This document shows positions 13,142 to 22,764 of a stretch of DNA of 64,000 nt, in pieces (within the stretch, counting starts at the first letter, position 1; every line of letters begins with the position of its first letter). The notes beneath the pieces are model-generated. The model was given only the letters and a program-made list of their open reading frames with translations. It made no database searches and was not told the DNA's origin. This DNA is from Craterostigma plantagineum (taxonomy: Eukaryota; Streptophyta; Magnoliopsida; Lamiales; Linderniaceae): the NCBI GenBank assembly GCA_027422505.1, contig JAPQWV010000050.1:4836001-4900000 (forward strand), given 5' to 3'. The translations under genes were made by a program, and so were the position numbers.

Positions 13142-13690
13142 ATGGCCTCAACCATTCTTCACATCTTATCCATGCTAATATTATTCTCATCAATCGCCAT
13201 CGATTTCTTCGCTCAAGGCGCTCGATCGAAGCTAATTGCAATCACAGATATCGAGAACGCTTGCGCAAGTGGCTATGGAACGTTCGACGAAGATTCGTGC
13301 GTAAGAGCCCTTCGATCCAATCGCAAGATAATGGCTTCGAAAACCCTAATTGACTTAGCGAATAACATCATCGAAGCTGGGATTTCTAACGCTACGAAAA
13401 CGCTGTCCCACATTGAAAAGTTGATCAAAAAGGGCCCAAAAAATGGCAGGTTAGAACGTTGCAGATCTGCATATAGGTCTGCGATAAAGTCGTTCAAGTC
13501 GTTTAAGAAGGGTTTGCCTGGGCTTACAGAAGGCGATGCTTACGGCGTATATCGCTCGAGCACGGATGGAATGAAGTCGTGTCCGAAAAACGTTGATGAT
13601 GTAGTGATTTTGAAGGGGAAGAAGCTTGTCCCAATTTATGGGCTTTCTGCGACACAAGCTTATGAGAATTCTTATGATTATGATGTTTGA
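13142..13690 (+). CDS. PMEI/invertase-inhibitor-like secreted protein, array copy 1
   Basis: Single exon, 182 residues. A hydrophobic signal peptide (LHILSMLILFSS) ends near AQGARS, so the protein should enter the secretory pathway or apoplast. The rest fits the short four-helix pectin-methylesterase/invertase-inhibitor fold, with the four conserved cysteines: a pair in ACASGYGTFDEDSCV, one in LERCRSAY and one in MKSCPKN. Homologues bind and block pectin methylesterases or acid invertases; which target applies cannot be read here. It is the first of five tandem paralogues, with KTLIDLANNIIEAGISNATK shared almost unchanged. The C-terminus ends in a copy-specific tyrosine-rich tail (YENSYDYDV). 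The ATG is the first in-frame one after a short leader. Confidence 0.9.
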   Translation: MASTILHILSMLILFSSIAIDFFAQGARSKLIAITDIENACASGYGTFDEDSCVRALRSNRKIMASKTLIDLANNIIEAGISNATKTLSHIEKLIKKGPKNGRLERCRSAYRSAIKSFKSFKKGLPGLTEGDAYGVYRSSTDGMKSCPKNVDDVVILKGKKLVPIYGLSATQAYENSYDYDV

Positions 13691-13782
13691 AGTCTATTGG
13701 GAAATATTTGTTGTTATTAATTTTCATGCATTTAAAATAAAAAAAAAAAATTGTCTTGAATTAATAATAAAACGTAAGAGTG

Positions 13783-13789
13783 AAAAAAA
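13783..13789 (-). terminator. Pol III terminator of the tRNA-His gene
   Basis: A run of seven T on the minus strand, six bases past the tRNA 3' end, as expected for RNA polymerase III termination. Confidence 0.75.
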
Positions 13790-13794
13790 TATAT

Positions 13795-13865
13795 GTGGCT
13801 GCTGGGATTCGAGCCCAGGTCTCCACGGCCACAACGTGGAATTCTTACCACTAAACTACAGCCAC
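13795..13865 (-). tRNA. tRNA-His (GTG anticodon)
   Basis: A complete 71-base cloverleaf on the minus strand. The acceptor stem GTGGCTG pairs with CAGCCAC. The anticodon stem CCACG/CGTGG encloses TTGTGGC with anticodon GTG. The T arm is CTGGG-CTCGAAT-CCCAG. No intron and no encoded CCA, as in nuclear plant genes; the extra 5' G of tRNA-His is added after transcription. It looks functional, with a T7 terminator just downstream. It lies between copies 1 and 2 of the PMEI array and is transcribed against them. Confidence 0.96.
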
Positions 13866-14205
13866 TTTGTTGAATGATTTTCAAATGGTAATATCTTATA
13901 ACTTTGTAATGAAAAGTGACAAGTGAGGAAATAGTGAACGAATCAGAAGACATGCAAGGGCAGACGAATGTGATTAATTAAGGAAACTTAATAATGAATG
14001 TGATTGCTTCGTCGCCTTTCTAAAATCATGTATATGCATATGATATGTAATATGTAACGGCACATGATTGGATCTGATTATTTAAGGAAACTCAGTAATT
14101 AATGTGATTGCTAGTTCGTCACCTTGTAACTTTAATGTATATGCATGTGCATATGTAAATGACACGAATTCTTGAAACGTATTAAATATCATTTTAGCCC
14201 CCAAA

Positions 14206-14209
<4 letters not shown>

Positions 14210-14262
<53 letters not shown>
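14210..14262. repeat. (CT)n microsatellite in the promoter of PMEI copy 2
   Basis: About 53 bases of perfect CT repeats, ending 14 bases before a TATATATA box. CT/GA-rich tracts near start sites are common plant core-promoter features, so this may affect expression as well as being a variable repeat. Confidence 0.9.
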
Positions 14263-14264
<2 letters not shown>

Positions 14265-14276
14265 TCCCTCCCTCTC

Positions 14277-14284
14277 TATATATA
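14277..14284 (+). promoter_or_regulatory. TATA box of PMEI copy 2
   Basis: TATATATA 44 bases before the ATG, in the context CTCTATATATACCTCA that is conserved upstream of array copies 3-5. Confidence 0.7.
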
Positions 14285-14327
14285 CCTCAATAAACATTGC
14301 AGTTGTGTTATCAAAGCAACAAAAAAA

Positions 14328-14933
14328 ATGGCATCATCATCCAAAATAAAGCATACTCACTCAACCCTAATTCACAACATGATCGTCATCTCCATGCTAA
14401 TACTATTCCCATCGATCTCAACCGTCGATTTCGCCCACGGCGCTCGACCGAATCTCATCGAGATCTCAGACATCGACGAAGCTTGCTCGGAGCCCATACT
14501 AAACGAACTGTCCCTGGGAGATTTGTGCGTAAGAACCCTTCGATCCAATCCCAAAATCATGGCTTCTAAAAACCTATTCGACCTGTCGAAGAACATCATC
14601 GAAGCTGGGATTTCGAACGTCACGAAAACGCTCTCTTACGTCGAAAACTTGATCGAAAAGCGGGGCCCGCGAGAAGGCCGACTGTTGTTAGAACAGTGCA
14701 GATCTGCTTATGTGGCGGCGGTTAAGTCGTTCAAGTCGTTTAAGAAGGCTTTGCCAGAATCTGGGAATATCGAAAAGTTTATGAAGCCAGTTATGGAAAT
14801 AGTTGGGGTTTGTGAGAATGGTATTCAGTTATGTTCGAGTAATGTCGGCGATGCTGTGATTTTGGAGGGGAAGAAGCTTGTCCCAGTTTATGGGATGTCT
14901 GCGATACAAGCTAATAATAATCAGTACTCGTAA
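14328..14933 (+). CDS. PMEI/invertase-inhibitor-like secreted protein, array copy 2
   Basis: Single exon, 201 residues from ATG 14328. The frame is open further upstream through the CT repeat, but that would put a Ser-Leu run before the signal peptide, and the TATA box lies at 14277-14284, so the downstream ATG is the start. The signal peptide has the core MIVISMLILFPSIS and ends near AHGARP. Conserved cysteines are in EACSEP, LGDLCVRTL, LEQCRSAY and IQLCSSN; an extra one occurs in GVCENG. It is the most divergent of the five copies: longer N-terminus, longer first helix pair, and about ten extra residues before the fourth cysteine. Same apoplastic inhibitor fold as its neighbours; target enzyme unknown. 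Confidence 0.9.
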   Translation: MASSSKIKHTHSTLIHNMIVISMLILFPSISTVDFAHGARPNLIEISDIDEACSEPILNELSLGDLCVRTLRSNPKIMASKNLFDLSKNIIEAGISNVTKTLSYVENLIEKRGPREGRLLLEQCRSAYVAAVKSFKSFKKALPESGNIEKFMKPVMEIVGVCENGIQLCSSNVGDAVILEGKKLVPVYGMSAIQANNNQYS

Positions 14934-15660
14934 GGATTTTATCCTATGATGTAATAATACTCGAAGTATGGAAAGTCTTCTCTTTATATCAATTGTAGCT
15001 TTAATTTGCCTGCATTTGGAATAAACTACGAAGATCGTAACGAACGAGACATGAGAACAAAGAAAATTGAATATTATTTGACTTCGTTTAATCTCGCTCC
15101 AAAGAAGCAATATAGCAACATGCCTTAATATATGCGTTTATTAAAGAAAATATCAATAATATTAATATTATAAAAGTAACTGTGTTTAACTTAGTTGTGT
15201 TACGTGGGGTAGTTTGTGTTTAAGTGGGGTGTCATGGGCAGTTAGTCGTTGTTTTAAAGTATTTAAAAATAGTCACTATTGTACTTAGAGTAGCACATAC
15301 GATAAAGAAACTAAATGAACTTCAGGCAATTATTAAATAGTGTTCTCTTGCAAAGTTGTAGCTTGTAAACACATTACAATCTACTATTTTCATTTCATGA
15401 ATTCGATGTGCTTCTTCCAAGCCAAGTTATTACCTCTTCCTAGTCACGGGCGATATTGTAATATATCTTCTGATGTCCTCAAATATTTATTTTTAGAATT
15501 TGAAATTAAACCAATAAATTGATATTAATATCGGATGTGTTTGTGTTGTTTGTCACCCAATCTTTTCTATAACGTGTTGTGTTGGTCCTCACGCATCACT
15601 ATTTTCAATATGAATAATTTGACGTTCTCTTCTCACCCATCTTTTATATAATGGCCACCT
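14934..15660. other. Intergenic DNA between PMEI copy 2 and the repeat units
   Basis: AT-rich, no gene seen. It lies upstream of the first conserved repeat-unit boundary, which starts AACGTTATAGCTACATTCGG at 15661. Confidence 0.5.
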
Positions 15661-15894
15661 AACGTTATAGCTACATTCGGAAAATTATAATACTTCAATA
15701 GAAAAGATTACTAACTTTCTAAAAGGTTCTAAAAACTTCAAAGACGAATGGGTGTCAAAGCCTTCCTGCGAAGGAAGTTCAATAGAAAAGGTATCAGATG
15801 CCAAAACTATAGCCTTAAAATAAATACAAATGAAGTAATAGGATTCCAGGAATGGCTGCAGAATAGCCTTCCATTTAGGGCTGTATAACCCTTA

Positions 15895-16840
15895 GGGTGC
15901 TACTATTGGCACCCCCTTTGTGGGTGTAAACAACCTTGAGAATTGTATATTTACAAAATTATTAACTCTCTACATTTGATTCACCAATAATAATTCAAGT
16001 ATTAATCTGTTAAATTACATATCATTAATGCATTGATCGAACGAACTTATTTAGCAGGTTTCTATAAATATTAATTAATTTATTTATTACCATCGGAAAA
16101 AGTTAATTGATTTATTTTGAAGTTAAATTTACACTTAAACACTTAAAATTGATCATCTTTTAGATTTATAAATATTATTCGTTAACTTATTTTCAAAGAC
16201 CTTTGAGATAAAAATATTCCATAGTAACTGACAAAATAGATATAGATAAAAACAAATAAAAACTAAGATTAACATCATATTTACAAACATTGTCTTGTAA
16301 TCCTATTAATTTATCAGGTAAAAAGTGTAGATTAAATATTTATTAAAAGTGATACTTAGTCGTTTAAATGAATAATATAGTTGGTAGTTACAACAACCTC
16401 AAATTGTCTGCTGATAATTAACAAATACTATATAGTAATTAGACATAAATAATAATCAACCGTAACTAAAAATTATAATATTTATACTAGTATTTTCGGC
16501 ATATTCAACTTGTGCATTAAAATATAACTAGTTACTTTATATTTCTATTATTTAAATTTATAATATCCGATGAAATATTATTTTAAATATGTAAATGGAA
16601 AAAGGATTTGTGGAGATTTAATTATAAACAAGAAGTGAAATGATATCATTAAAAATTAATTTGTGATGACATAATTATAATAATAAAGAATTTAAAATTA
16701 AGGGTCATCATAGACGTCAGAATAGAAAATTCATCAAATTTTTTGTTGGCCAAAGACATAGTTTTTGAAGTTGCAATTAATTGTGTGATAATAACTAGGG
16801 GTCTAAATAGAATCTTAGGGGGTCCATATAGAATTACCCT
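15895..16840. mobile_element. hAT-type non-autonomous insertion with 8-base target duplication
   Basis: A 946-base AT-rich insertion flanked by direct AACCCTTA (15887-15894 and 16841-16848). Repeat unit C keeps the uninterrupted site (GTATAACCCTTATTGAG near 21740), proving an insertion. Ends are imperfect inverted repeats: GGGTGCTACTATTGG on the left and CCATATAGAATTACCCT on the right. An 8-base duplication points to the hAT superfamily (7 bases also fits if the leading A belongs to the element). No transposase is encoded. Confidence 0.8.
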
Positions 16841-17473
16841 AACCCTTATTGACAAATATTCTAAAATGAAACAAAGAAAAATAAAAAATAAATCGGTCAT
16901 TTAATGAAGTTATAAAAAGAGAAATAAAAAATAAAACATAAATATATGTATGAACATGCCAGTTTTTTTCTTCATACGAGTAATGTATTTACCATATTTT
17001 GAAATGTTTGAAATATGAGCTAAATATTTTATTCATTTATAGGTCGATTGACTTGTGATAAATCATACAAATGGGAGGAGATACTAAATAGTCCTTATTT
17101 TTTGGTAACGTATTTATTATATTAGGGATATATGTGATGTCTTAATTCAGAGGAATAACACGCCGATTGGCCATTTCTAGCAAAGTTGCGGAAAATGACT
17201 ACATCTACTTGATTGCAGCTAATTTTCCATGATATAAATAATAGGATCATCTATCTATACTATACGGGACATAAATTAATCAAAATACACGATTACTCCT
17301 ACATAAAATACAAAATCAACAATATTAAAATCCATATAATATACATGTTCCTTCCCAATTCCCGTACTTGCATTATTCCCTTCCCAATTCCCGACTTGCA
17401 TTATTCCCTCCAAAATTCAATACAATATTAACTGTCGAAAAATAAATAACACTGCTTCCCTAAACAAATAACT

Positions 17474-17482
17474 CTATATATA
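17474..17482 (+). promoter_or_regulatory. TATA box of PMEI copy 3
   Basis: TATATATAC about 53 bases before the ATG, in the CTCTATATATAC context shared by copies 2-5. Confidence 0.7.
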
Positions 17483-17534
17483 CACCTCAATAAACAACAA
17501 TGCAACAAACATCTCTTCATCAAAGGAAAAAAAA

Positions 17535-18083
17535 ATGGCATCAACCCTAATTCACATAATCTCCATGCTAATGCTATTCTCATCAACTTCCATCGATTTC
17601 TTCGCTCAAGGCGCTCGATTGAAGCTCATTGAGATCTCAACCATCAATTTAGACGCTTGCACTGAAGACTCTGCATTGTTTGGCGGCGAAGATTTCTGCA
17701 TAAAAACCCTTACATCCAATCCCAAGATAATGTCTTCGAAAACCCTAATCGAGCTAGTGAATAACATCATCGAAGCTGGGATTTCAAACGCTACGAATAC
17801 GCTCTCTTACATCGAGAATTTGATCAGCAAGGGTGGGCCCGCCGGCCAAGGATTAGAGCAGTGCAGATCAGCTTACGTGGCGACGGTTGATTCGTTTGAG
17901 TCGTATAAGACAGCTTTAGGCAGCGGTAATAACATCGCTGGCGCGTCGATCAGTGTATTTCGTTCTTTGAATGATATTCAGTCGTGTTCGAATGTTACTG
18001 ATGTGGTGATCTTGGAAGGGATGAAGCTTGTTCCACTTTATGGGATTTCTGCTGTAAATGTTGGTGAAAATTTGGGTCACTAG
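17535..18083 (+). CDS. PMEI/invertase-inhibitor-like secreted protein, array copy 3
   Basis: Single exon, 182 residues. Signal peptide core LIHIISMLMLFSS with likely cleavage near AQGARL. The four PMEI cysteines are present (DACTED, GEDFCIKTL, LEQCRSAY, QSCSNVTD). The helix-hairpin NNIIEAGISNATNTLSYIEN is shared with copies 4 and 5. N-glycosylation sequons occur at NATN and NVTD. It heads the group of three closest paralogues, carried on repeat unit A. The ATG follows a 53-base leader after a clear TATA box. Predicted apoplastic inhibitor of pectin methylesterase or invertase; which one is not decidable from the sequence. Confidence 0.9.
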   Translation: MASTLIHIISMLMLFSSTSIDFFAQGARLKLIEISTINLDACTEDSALFGGEDFCIKTLTSNPKIMSSKTLIELVNNIIEAGISNATNTLSYIENLISKGGPAGQGLEQCRSAYVATVDSFESYKTALGSGNNIAGASISVFRSLNDIQSCSNVTDVVILEGMKLVPLYGISAVNVGENLGH

Positions 18084-19370
18084 TTTAAGGTGTAAGGAGT
18101 GATATATTCCTATATTTTGAATGATATTATTGAAGTCTTGATTGGAATATTCAGTTATTCTTGGATTAAGTTGCAAGCAGTTGAAAAATTGTTCTGAAAA
18201 AATGAGTTAACTTTGATTATACTTGCCACTAAACTGCACCGCCTACATAATAACTGAGGTGTTGAAACGTAATATTATCATCTGTTTAGGTAATTTACAA
18301 TCAAATTTTCGGCCGATTTCCTTCCCCATACATAAAGCCCCAACACTACATACATTTAATTTATTTTATATCAAAAGATATAAAGAAAATGGAACATATT
18401 AGGGCAAGAAGATGAATCAGAAGACATGCACGTAAAAGGGGCACAACAGCATATATACGTACCACATGTTATTAGCAAACTTTGAGTTATATTCACTAAA
18501 TAAAAGATGCAAATAATAATAAAAAAAAAAATCCATCGGTTCAATCGTTGAATAGAAACCTCGAAAGGCCTAAGAGAAACGAATGGTTTAAAAACATTTT
18601 GCATGCACCTAAAAAAACATTTAGTTATATCTATCGACTTGAGATGTCAAACAACTCTTCCAAAGTCCGAAGGTTGCTCTAACGTTATAGCTACATTCGG
18701 AAAATTATAATAATTTAATAAAATTGATTAGTAATTTCTAAAAAGTTCTAAACTTTCAAAGACAATGAATGTCAAAGCCTTCCTGCGAAGGAATTTAGAC
18801 AGAAAAAGTATCATATGCCAAAACTATAGCCCTAAAATCAATACAAATGAAGGATATGATTTCCAGAAAAAAAATATATGATTCCATTTAGTTGGCTACA
18901 GAATAGCCTTCCATTTGAGATATAAAAAATAAAAATATAAGTATATGTATGAACATGCCAGTTTTTTCTTCATATGAATAATGTATTTACCATATATGAA
19001 AAGTTTGAAATATGAGCTAGATATACATCTGTAGCACGATTGACTTGTGATATAATCAAACAAATGGGAAGAGGTATTAATTAAATAGCCCTAAGTAATT
19101 AGTAAAATAGGGTTGTGATCCATACTAAGGAGTAACATGGCATTATTAGCAAAGCTGCGGGAAATCAGTACATCTACTTGAATTGCTAATGTTCCATGAT
19201 ACAAAAAATAACGGGAATCTATATCGTACGATATTCTTAATCATACATAATCACATAAAATTTAAAATCTCGAGTTGCCGCACCAGCAGCAGTGTTATCA
19301 TTATATAAAACTAATAATATTTATTTTCACATCACATTGACTCTTGAAACACAAACAACATCATTTTCAA

Positions 19371-19393
19371 CCCCCCCCCCCCCCCCCCCCCCC
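19371..19393. repeat. Poly(C) tract of about 23 bases in the promoter of PMEI copy 4
   Basis: A pure C run 20 bases before the TATA box. The same position in copies 2 and 5 reads TTTTAGCCCCCAAAG and TTTTAGTCCCAAAT, so the run grew from 3-5 C. The exact length may be an assembly estimate. Confidence 0.85.
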
Positions 19394-19413
19394 AATACTT
19401 AATCGTCTCTCTC

Positions 19414-19421
19414 TATATATA
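19414..19421 (+). promoter_or_regulatory. TATA box of PMEI copy 4
   Basis: TATATATA in the conserved CTCTATATATACCTCA context, 57 bases before the chosen ATG. Confidence 0.7.
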
Positions 19422-19477
19422 CCTCAGTACTAATGAGCGAAGCAAAACATCTCTTTATGAAAGCAATAAACAAAGAA

Positions 19478-20026
19478 ATGGCCTCGACGACCTTAATTCA
19501 CATCTTCTCCATTCTAATATTATTCTCATCAATCTCCATCGATTTCTTCGCTCAAGGCGCTCGATCGAAGCTAATTGAGATCATAGATATCGAAGATGCT
19601 TGCTCGGGCAGCTACGGAATGTACGACGAAGCTTCGTGCGTAAGAATCCTTCGATCCAATCCCAAGATAATGTCTTCGAAAAACCTAATCGAACTAGCGA
19701 GTAACATCATCGAAGCTGGGATTTCTAACGCTACGAATACGCTCTCTTACATCGAAAACTTGATCAGCAAGGGCGGGCCCGCCAGCCAAGGATTATTAGA
19801 GCAGTGTAGATTGGCTTATGTGGCGGCGGTTGATTCGTTTCAGTCGTTTAAGACAGCTTTAGGCAATGGTAGTAACATCGCTGACCCGACGTTCGGTGTA
19901 TTTCGTGCTTCGAGTTATATTTCTCAGTTGCGTTCGAATGTTACTGATGTGGTGATTTTGGAGGGGATGAAGCTCGTCCCAGTTTATGGGATTTCTGCAA
20001 TAAATATTGGTGACAGTTTGCATTAG
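19478..20026 (+). CDS. PMEI-like secreted protein, array copy 4, fourth cysteine lost
   Basis: Single exon, 182 residues from ATG 19478. An in-frame ATG 45 bases upstream would add a polar stretch ahead of the signal peptide and is only about 12 bases past the TATA box, so it is not used here. Signal peptide core IHIFSILILFSS, cleavage near AQGARS. The first three PMEI cysteines are kept (DACSGS, DEASCVRIL, LEQCRLAY). The fourth, which pairs with the third in known PMEI structures, is missing: paralogues read QSCSNVTD and this one reads SQLRSNVTD. The frame is otherwise intact and the rest well conserved, so it could be expressed, but with a free cysteine and a destabilised helix bundle. Either early decay or a changed function. 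Confidence 0.85.
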   Translation: MASTTLIHIFSILILFSSISIDFFAQGARSKLIEIIDIEDACSGSYGMYDEASCVRILRSNPKIMSSKNLIELASNIIEAGISNATNTLSYIENLISKGGPASQGLLEQCRLAYVAAVDSFQSFKTALGNGSNIADPTFGVFRASSYISQLRSNVTDVVILEGMKLVPVYGISAINIGDSLH

Positions 20027-21191
20027 TTAAGGTGTAAGGACGGATATCCCTATGATGTTTTTGAATGATATTTGAAGTCTTGGTAATTTGGAATCTTCAG
20101 TTATTGTTGGATTAAGTTGCATGCATGCATTTGAAAAAATTGTTCTGAAAAATTGACATAACTTTGCTTACTTCCCACTAAACTACAGCGTCTACATAAC
20201 AATTTGAGGTGTTGAAACGTAATATATATCATCTAGTATCTACGTAGGTAATTGCCATCAAATTTTTAACCGATTTTTCCCCCATACATATAAGCTGCAT
20301 TGATCTAATTTATTTTATATCAAAACATAGAAGGAAAAAGAAATATTTGGTCAAGACGATGAATGATCAGAAGACATGCACATAAAAAGGGCACAATAGC
20401 ACATATATACATAACGTGTTAGCAAACTTTGAGTTATATATATAACAAAAAAAACATATGCAAATCGAAAAAACGTCCATGGATTGATCTTTGAATCGAA
20501 ACCTCGAAATTAGGTCCTAAGAACATCTCCATTCGATACCCAAAAATCTAAAGTGTATATTAAAAGTTCTCCAAGCGTACACCAAACGCAAACTCAAAAT
20601 GTGTTTCTGTCTTCTCTCTCCTGTTTTAAAACGCATATATGCGTTTGAGAATGAGATATCCCAAAAGATGCGTTTGATGTTTTATATACCCTATTTTTAT
20701 TTTAATTATTAAAGTACTCATATAAAAAATAAAAAATAAAAAATAAAAAGTATATAAAAGGACATTATTAATTTACTTTTTCTAACTTTTTATATGAAAT
20801 AATATTGAGCTTACTATTAATTTTGTGACATTATTTTTTCTAATCGAACTAAAATAACAATGTGGTTTAATTTGTAAAGTTGTAAATTAAATGGGTAATA
20901 TTAAAAAATGAGGTAGAAGAGAATATTACAATAATGGACTTTTGAGTTTGAGAATTGGTCTGTCGGTTGGAGAAGAATTACGGCATTTTGAATTGATAAT
21001 GCGTTTGAGTTTGAGAATGAGTTTTTCGATTGGAGATGGTATAAGAGAAATGAACAGTTTCAAAACATTTGCAAGCATTAAAAAAAGCCATTTCGTTATA
21101 TCTATCGACTTGGGATGTCAAACAAAGTCTCCTAAATTCTGAAGGTTGCTCTAACGTTATAGCTACATTCGGAAAATTATAATAATCCAAT

Positions 21192-21528
21192 CACTACTAA
21201 AAAAAAGCATAGACACGGAGAATTCGGTGTTTATAAACAATATTCCTTATCTATTGATAGTGATTAGACACAGAATTATATGTGTCTGATGTGTAGATAT
21301 TGTTGTCGTAGCAAATTTAGACACGAATATATGTCGTTTCTAAAATGAATTTTGTCACATGTTTCATTTTTATTTCCGTATCTAATCCGTGTCTAAATAA
21401 AAGAAGTAATTTATTTTGAAATAAAAATAAAAACCTTGTGTCAGAATCCGTTTCTAATACTCATAATTTAGACATGAAACCTATTCCGTATCCAGTTCCC
21501 GGGTCTGATACTCTGTTTTCTTGTAGTG
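21192..21528. mobile_element. CACTA-type MITE
   Basis: A 337-base element starting CACTACTAAAAAAA and ending TTTTCTTGTAGTG, with a 3-base direct duplication AAT on both sides (21189-21191 and 21529-21531). CACTA termini plus a 3-base duplication define the En/Spm (CACTA) superfamily. The interior is full of short subterminal motifs such as TAGACACG and GTGTCTAA, typical of transposase-binding arrays. Units A and B lack it at the equivalent place. No coding capacity. Confidence 0.88.
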
Positions 21529-22161
21529 AATTAAAAAGATTAGTAACTTCTAAAGTTCTAAAAGTTTCAAAGACGAATGAATGTCAAAGCCTTCCTGCGA
21601 AGGAAGTTAACTAGAAAAAGGTATCAGATGCCAAAACTATAGCCCTAAAATTAATACAAATGAAGTAATATGATTGATTAAAAAAAATATTTGATTCCAT
21701 TTAGTTGGCTCTGGCTGCAGAAATATAGCCTTCCATGGCTGTATAACCCTTATTGAGAAATAAAAAATAAAAACATAAATATATGTATCAACATGCCAGT
21801 TTTTTTTTCTTCATACGAATAATTATTTACCATGAGGTAAATATTTTATACATATGTAGCAGGATTGACTTGTGATATAATCATACAAATGGGAAGAGGT
21901 ATTAAATAGCCCTTAAATTAGTAAAGCTGCGGACTACTTGAATTGCTAATGGTTCCATGATACAAAATATTACCGGATCATCTATATATCACAATATTCT
22001 TAAAATGCATAATCACATAAAATTTAAAATATAATTATAGTAGCAGCACCAGCAGTTTTATCATTATATAAAAACTTATAATATTTATTTTCACATCACA
22101 TTTGATTCTTGAAACACATAAACACTATCATTTTAGTCCCAAATACTTGAACGCCTCTCTC

Positions 22162-22169
22162 TATATATA
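22162..22169 (+). promoter_or_regulatory. TATA box of PMEI copy 5
   Basis: TATATATA in the CTCTATATATACCACA context, 50 bases before the ATG. Confidence 0.7.
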
Positions 22170-22218
22170 CCACACTAATGCAGCAAACATCTCTTTATCA
22201 AAGCAATAAACAGAAAAA

Positions 22219-22764
22219 ATGGCCTCAACCTTAATTCACATGACCTCCATGCTAATATTATTCTCATCAATTTCCATTGATTTCTTCGCTCAAGGCGCTC
22301 GATCGAAGCTCATTGAGATCATAGACATCGAAGGTGCTTGCTCGGGCGGCTATGGAATGTTCGACGAAGATTCGTGCGTAAGAACCCTTCTATCCAATCC
22401 CAATATAATGGCTTCGAAAACCCTAACCGAACTAGCGAGTAACATCATCGAATTTGGGATTTCTAACGCTACGAATACGCTCTCTTACATCGATAATCAG
22501 ATCAGCAAGGGCGGGCCCGCCGGCGGAGGATTAGAGCAGTGCAGATTGGCTTATGTGGCGGCGGTTGATTCGTTTCGGTCGTTTAAGACAGCTTTAGGCA
22601 GCTGTAATAACAACATTGGCGCGTCAGGCGACGTATTTCGTTCTTCTAATGATATTCAGTCGTGTTCGAATGTTACTGATGTAGTGATTTCGGAGGGGAT
22701 AAAGCTCGTCCAACTTTATGGGATTTCTGCAATATATGCTTTAAAGTCAATTGTTGAGGTGTAA
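22219..22764 (+). CDS. PMEI/invertase-inhibitor-like secreted protein, array copy 5
   Basis: Single exon, 181 residues. Signal peptide core LIHMTSMLILFSS, cleavage near AQGARS. The four diagnostic cysteines are present (GACSGG, DEDSCVRTL, LEQCRLAY, QSCSNVTD), plus an additional one in ALGSCNNN. The C-terminus diverges (IYALKSIVEV) from the IGDSLH/VGENLG tails of copies 3 and 4, probably through a small indel near the end. N-glycosylation sequons occur at NATN and NVTD. It is the last gene of the array. Predicted secreted inhibitor of pectin methylesterase or invertase; target not decidable. Confidence 0.9.
   Translation: MASTLIHMTSMLILFSSISIDFFAQGARSKLIEIIDIEGACSGGYGMFDEDSCVRTLLSNPNIMASKTLTELASNIIEFGISNATNTLSYIDNQISKGGPAGGGLEQCRLAYVAAVDSFRSFKTALGSCNNNIGASGDVFRSSNDIQSCSNVTDVVISEGIKLVQLYGISAIYALKSIVEV

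Larger units (their letters stand above)
15661..18680 (+). repeat. Tandem repeat unit A (contains PMEI copy 3)
   Basis: The first of three direct repeat units, each starting AACGTTATAGCTACATTCGG and ending in a 3' flank with GAAGACATGCA and a GAAGGTTGC-like end. Shared upstream blocks include CAAAGCCTTCCTGCGAAGGA, AGATGCCAAAACTATAGCC and AACATGCCAGTTTTTTTC. This unit is longer than the others (about 3.0 kb) because of a 946-base insertion at 15895-16840. Confidence 0.85.
18681..21152 (+). repeat. Tandem repeat unit B (contains PMEI copy 4)
   Basis: The second direct repeat unit, about 2.5 kb, with the same starting motif AACGTTATAGCTACATTCGG and the same order of upstream blocks, gene and 3' flank as units A and C. 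It lacks the transposon insertions found in both neighbours. Confidence 0.85.

Noticed and set aside
13732..13953. Short protein frames on both strands over the tRNA-His gene
   Set aside because: They are explained by the tRNA sequence itself.
14082..14297. Minus-strand frame with a long Arg-Glu run
   Set aside because: It is translation of the (GA)n complement of the CT microsatellite.
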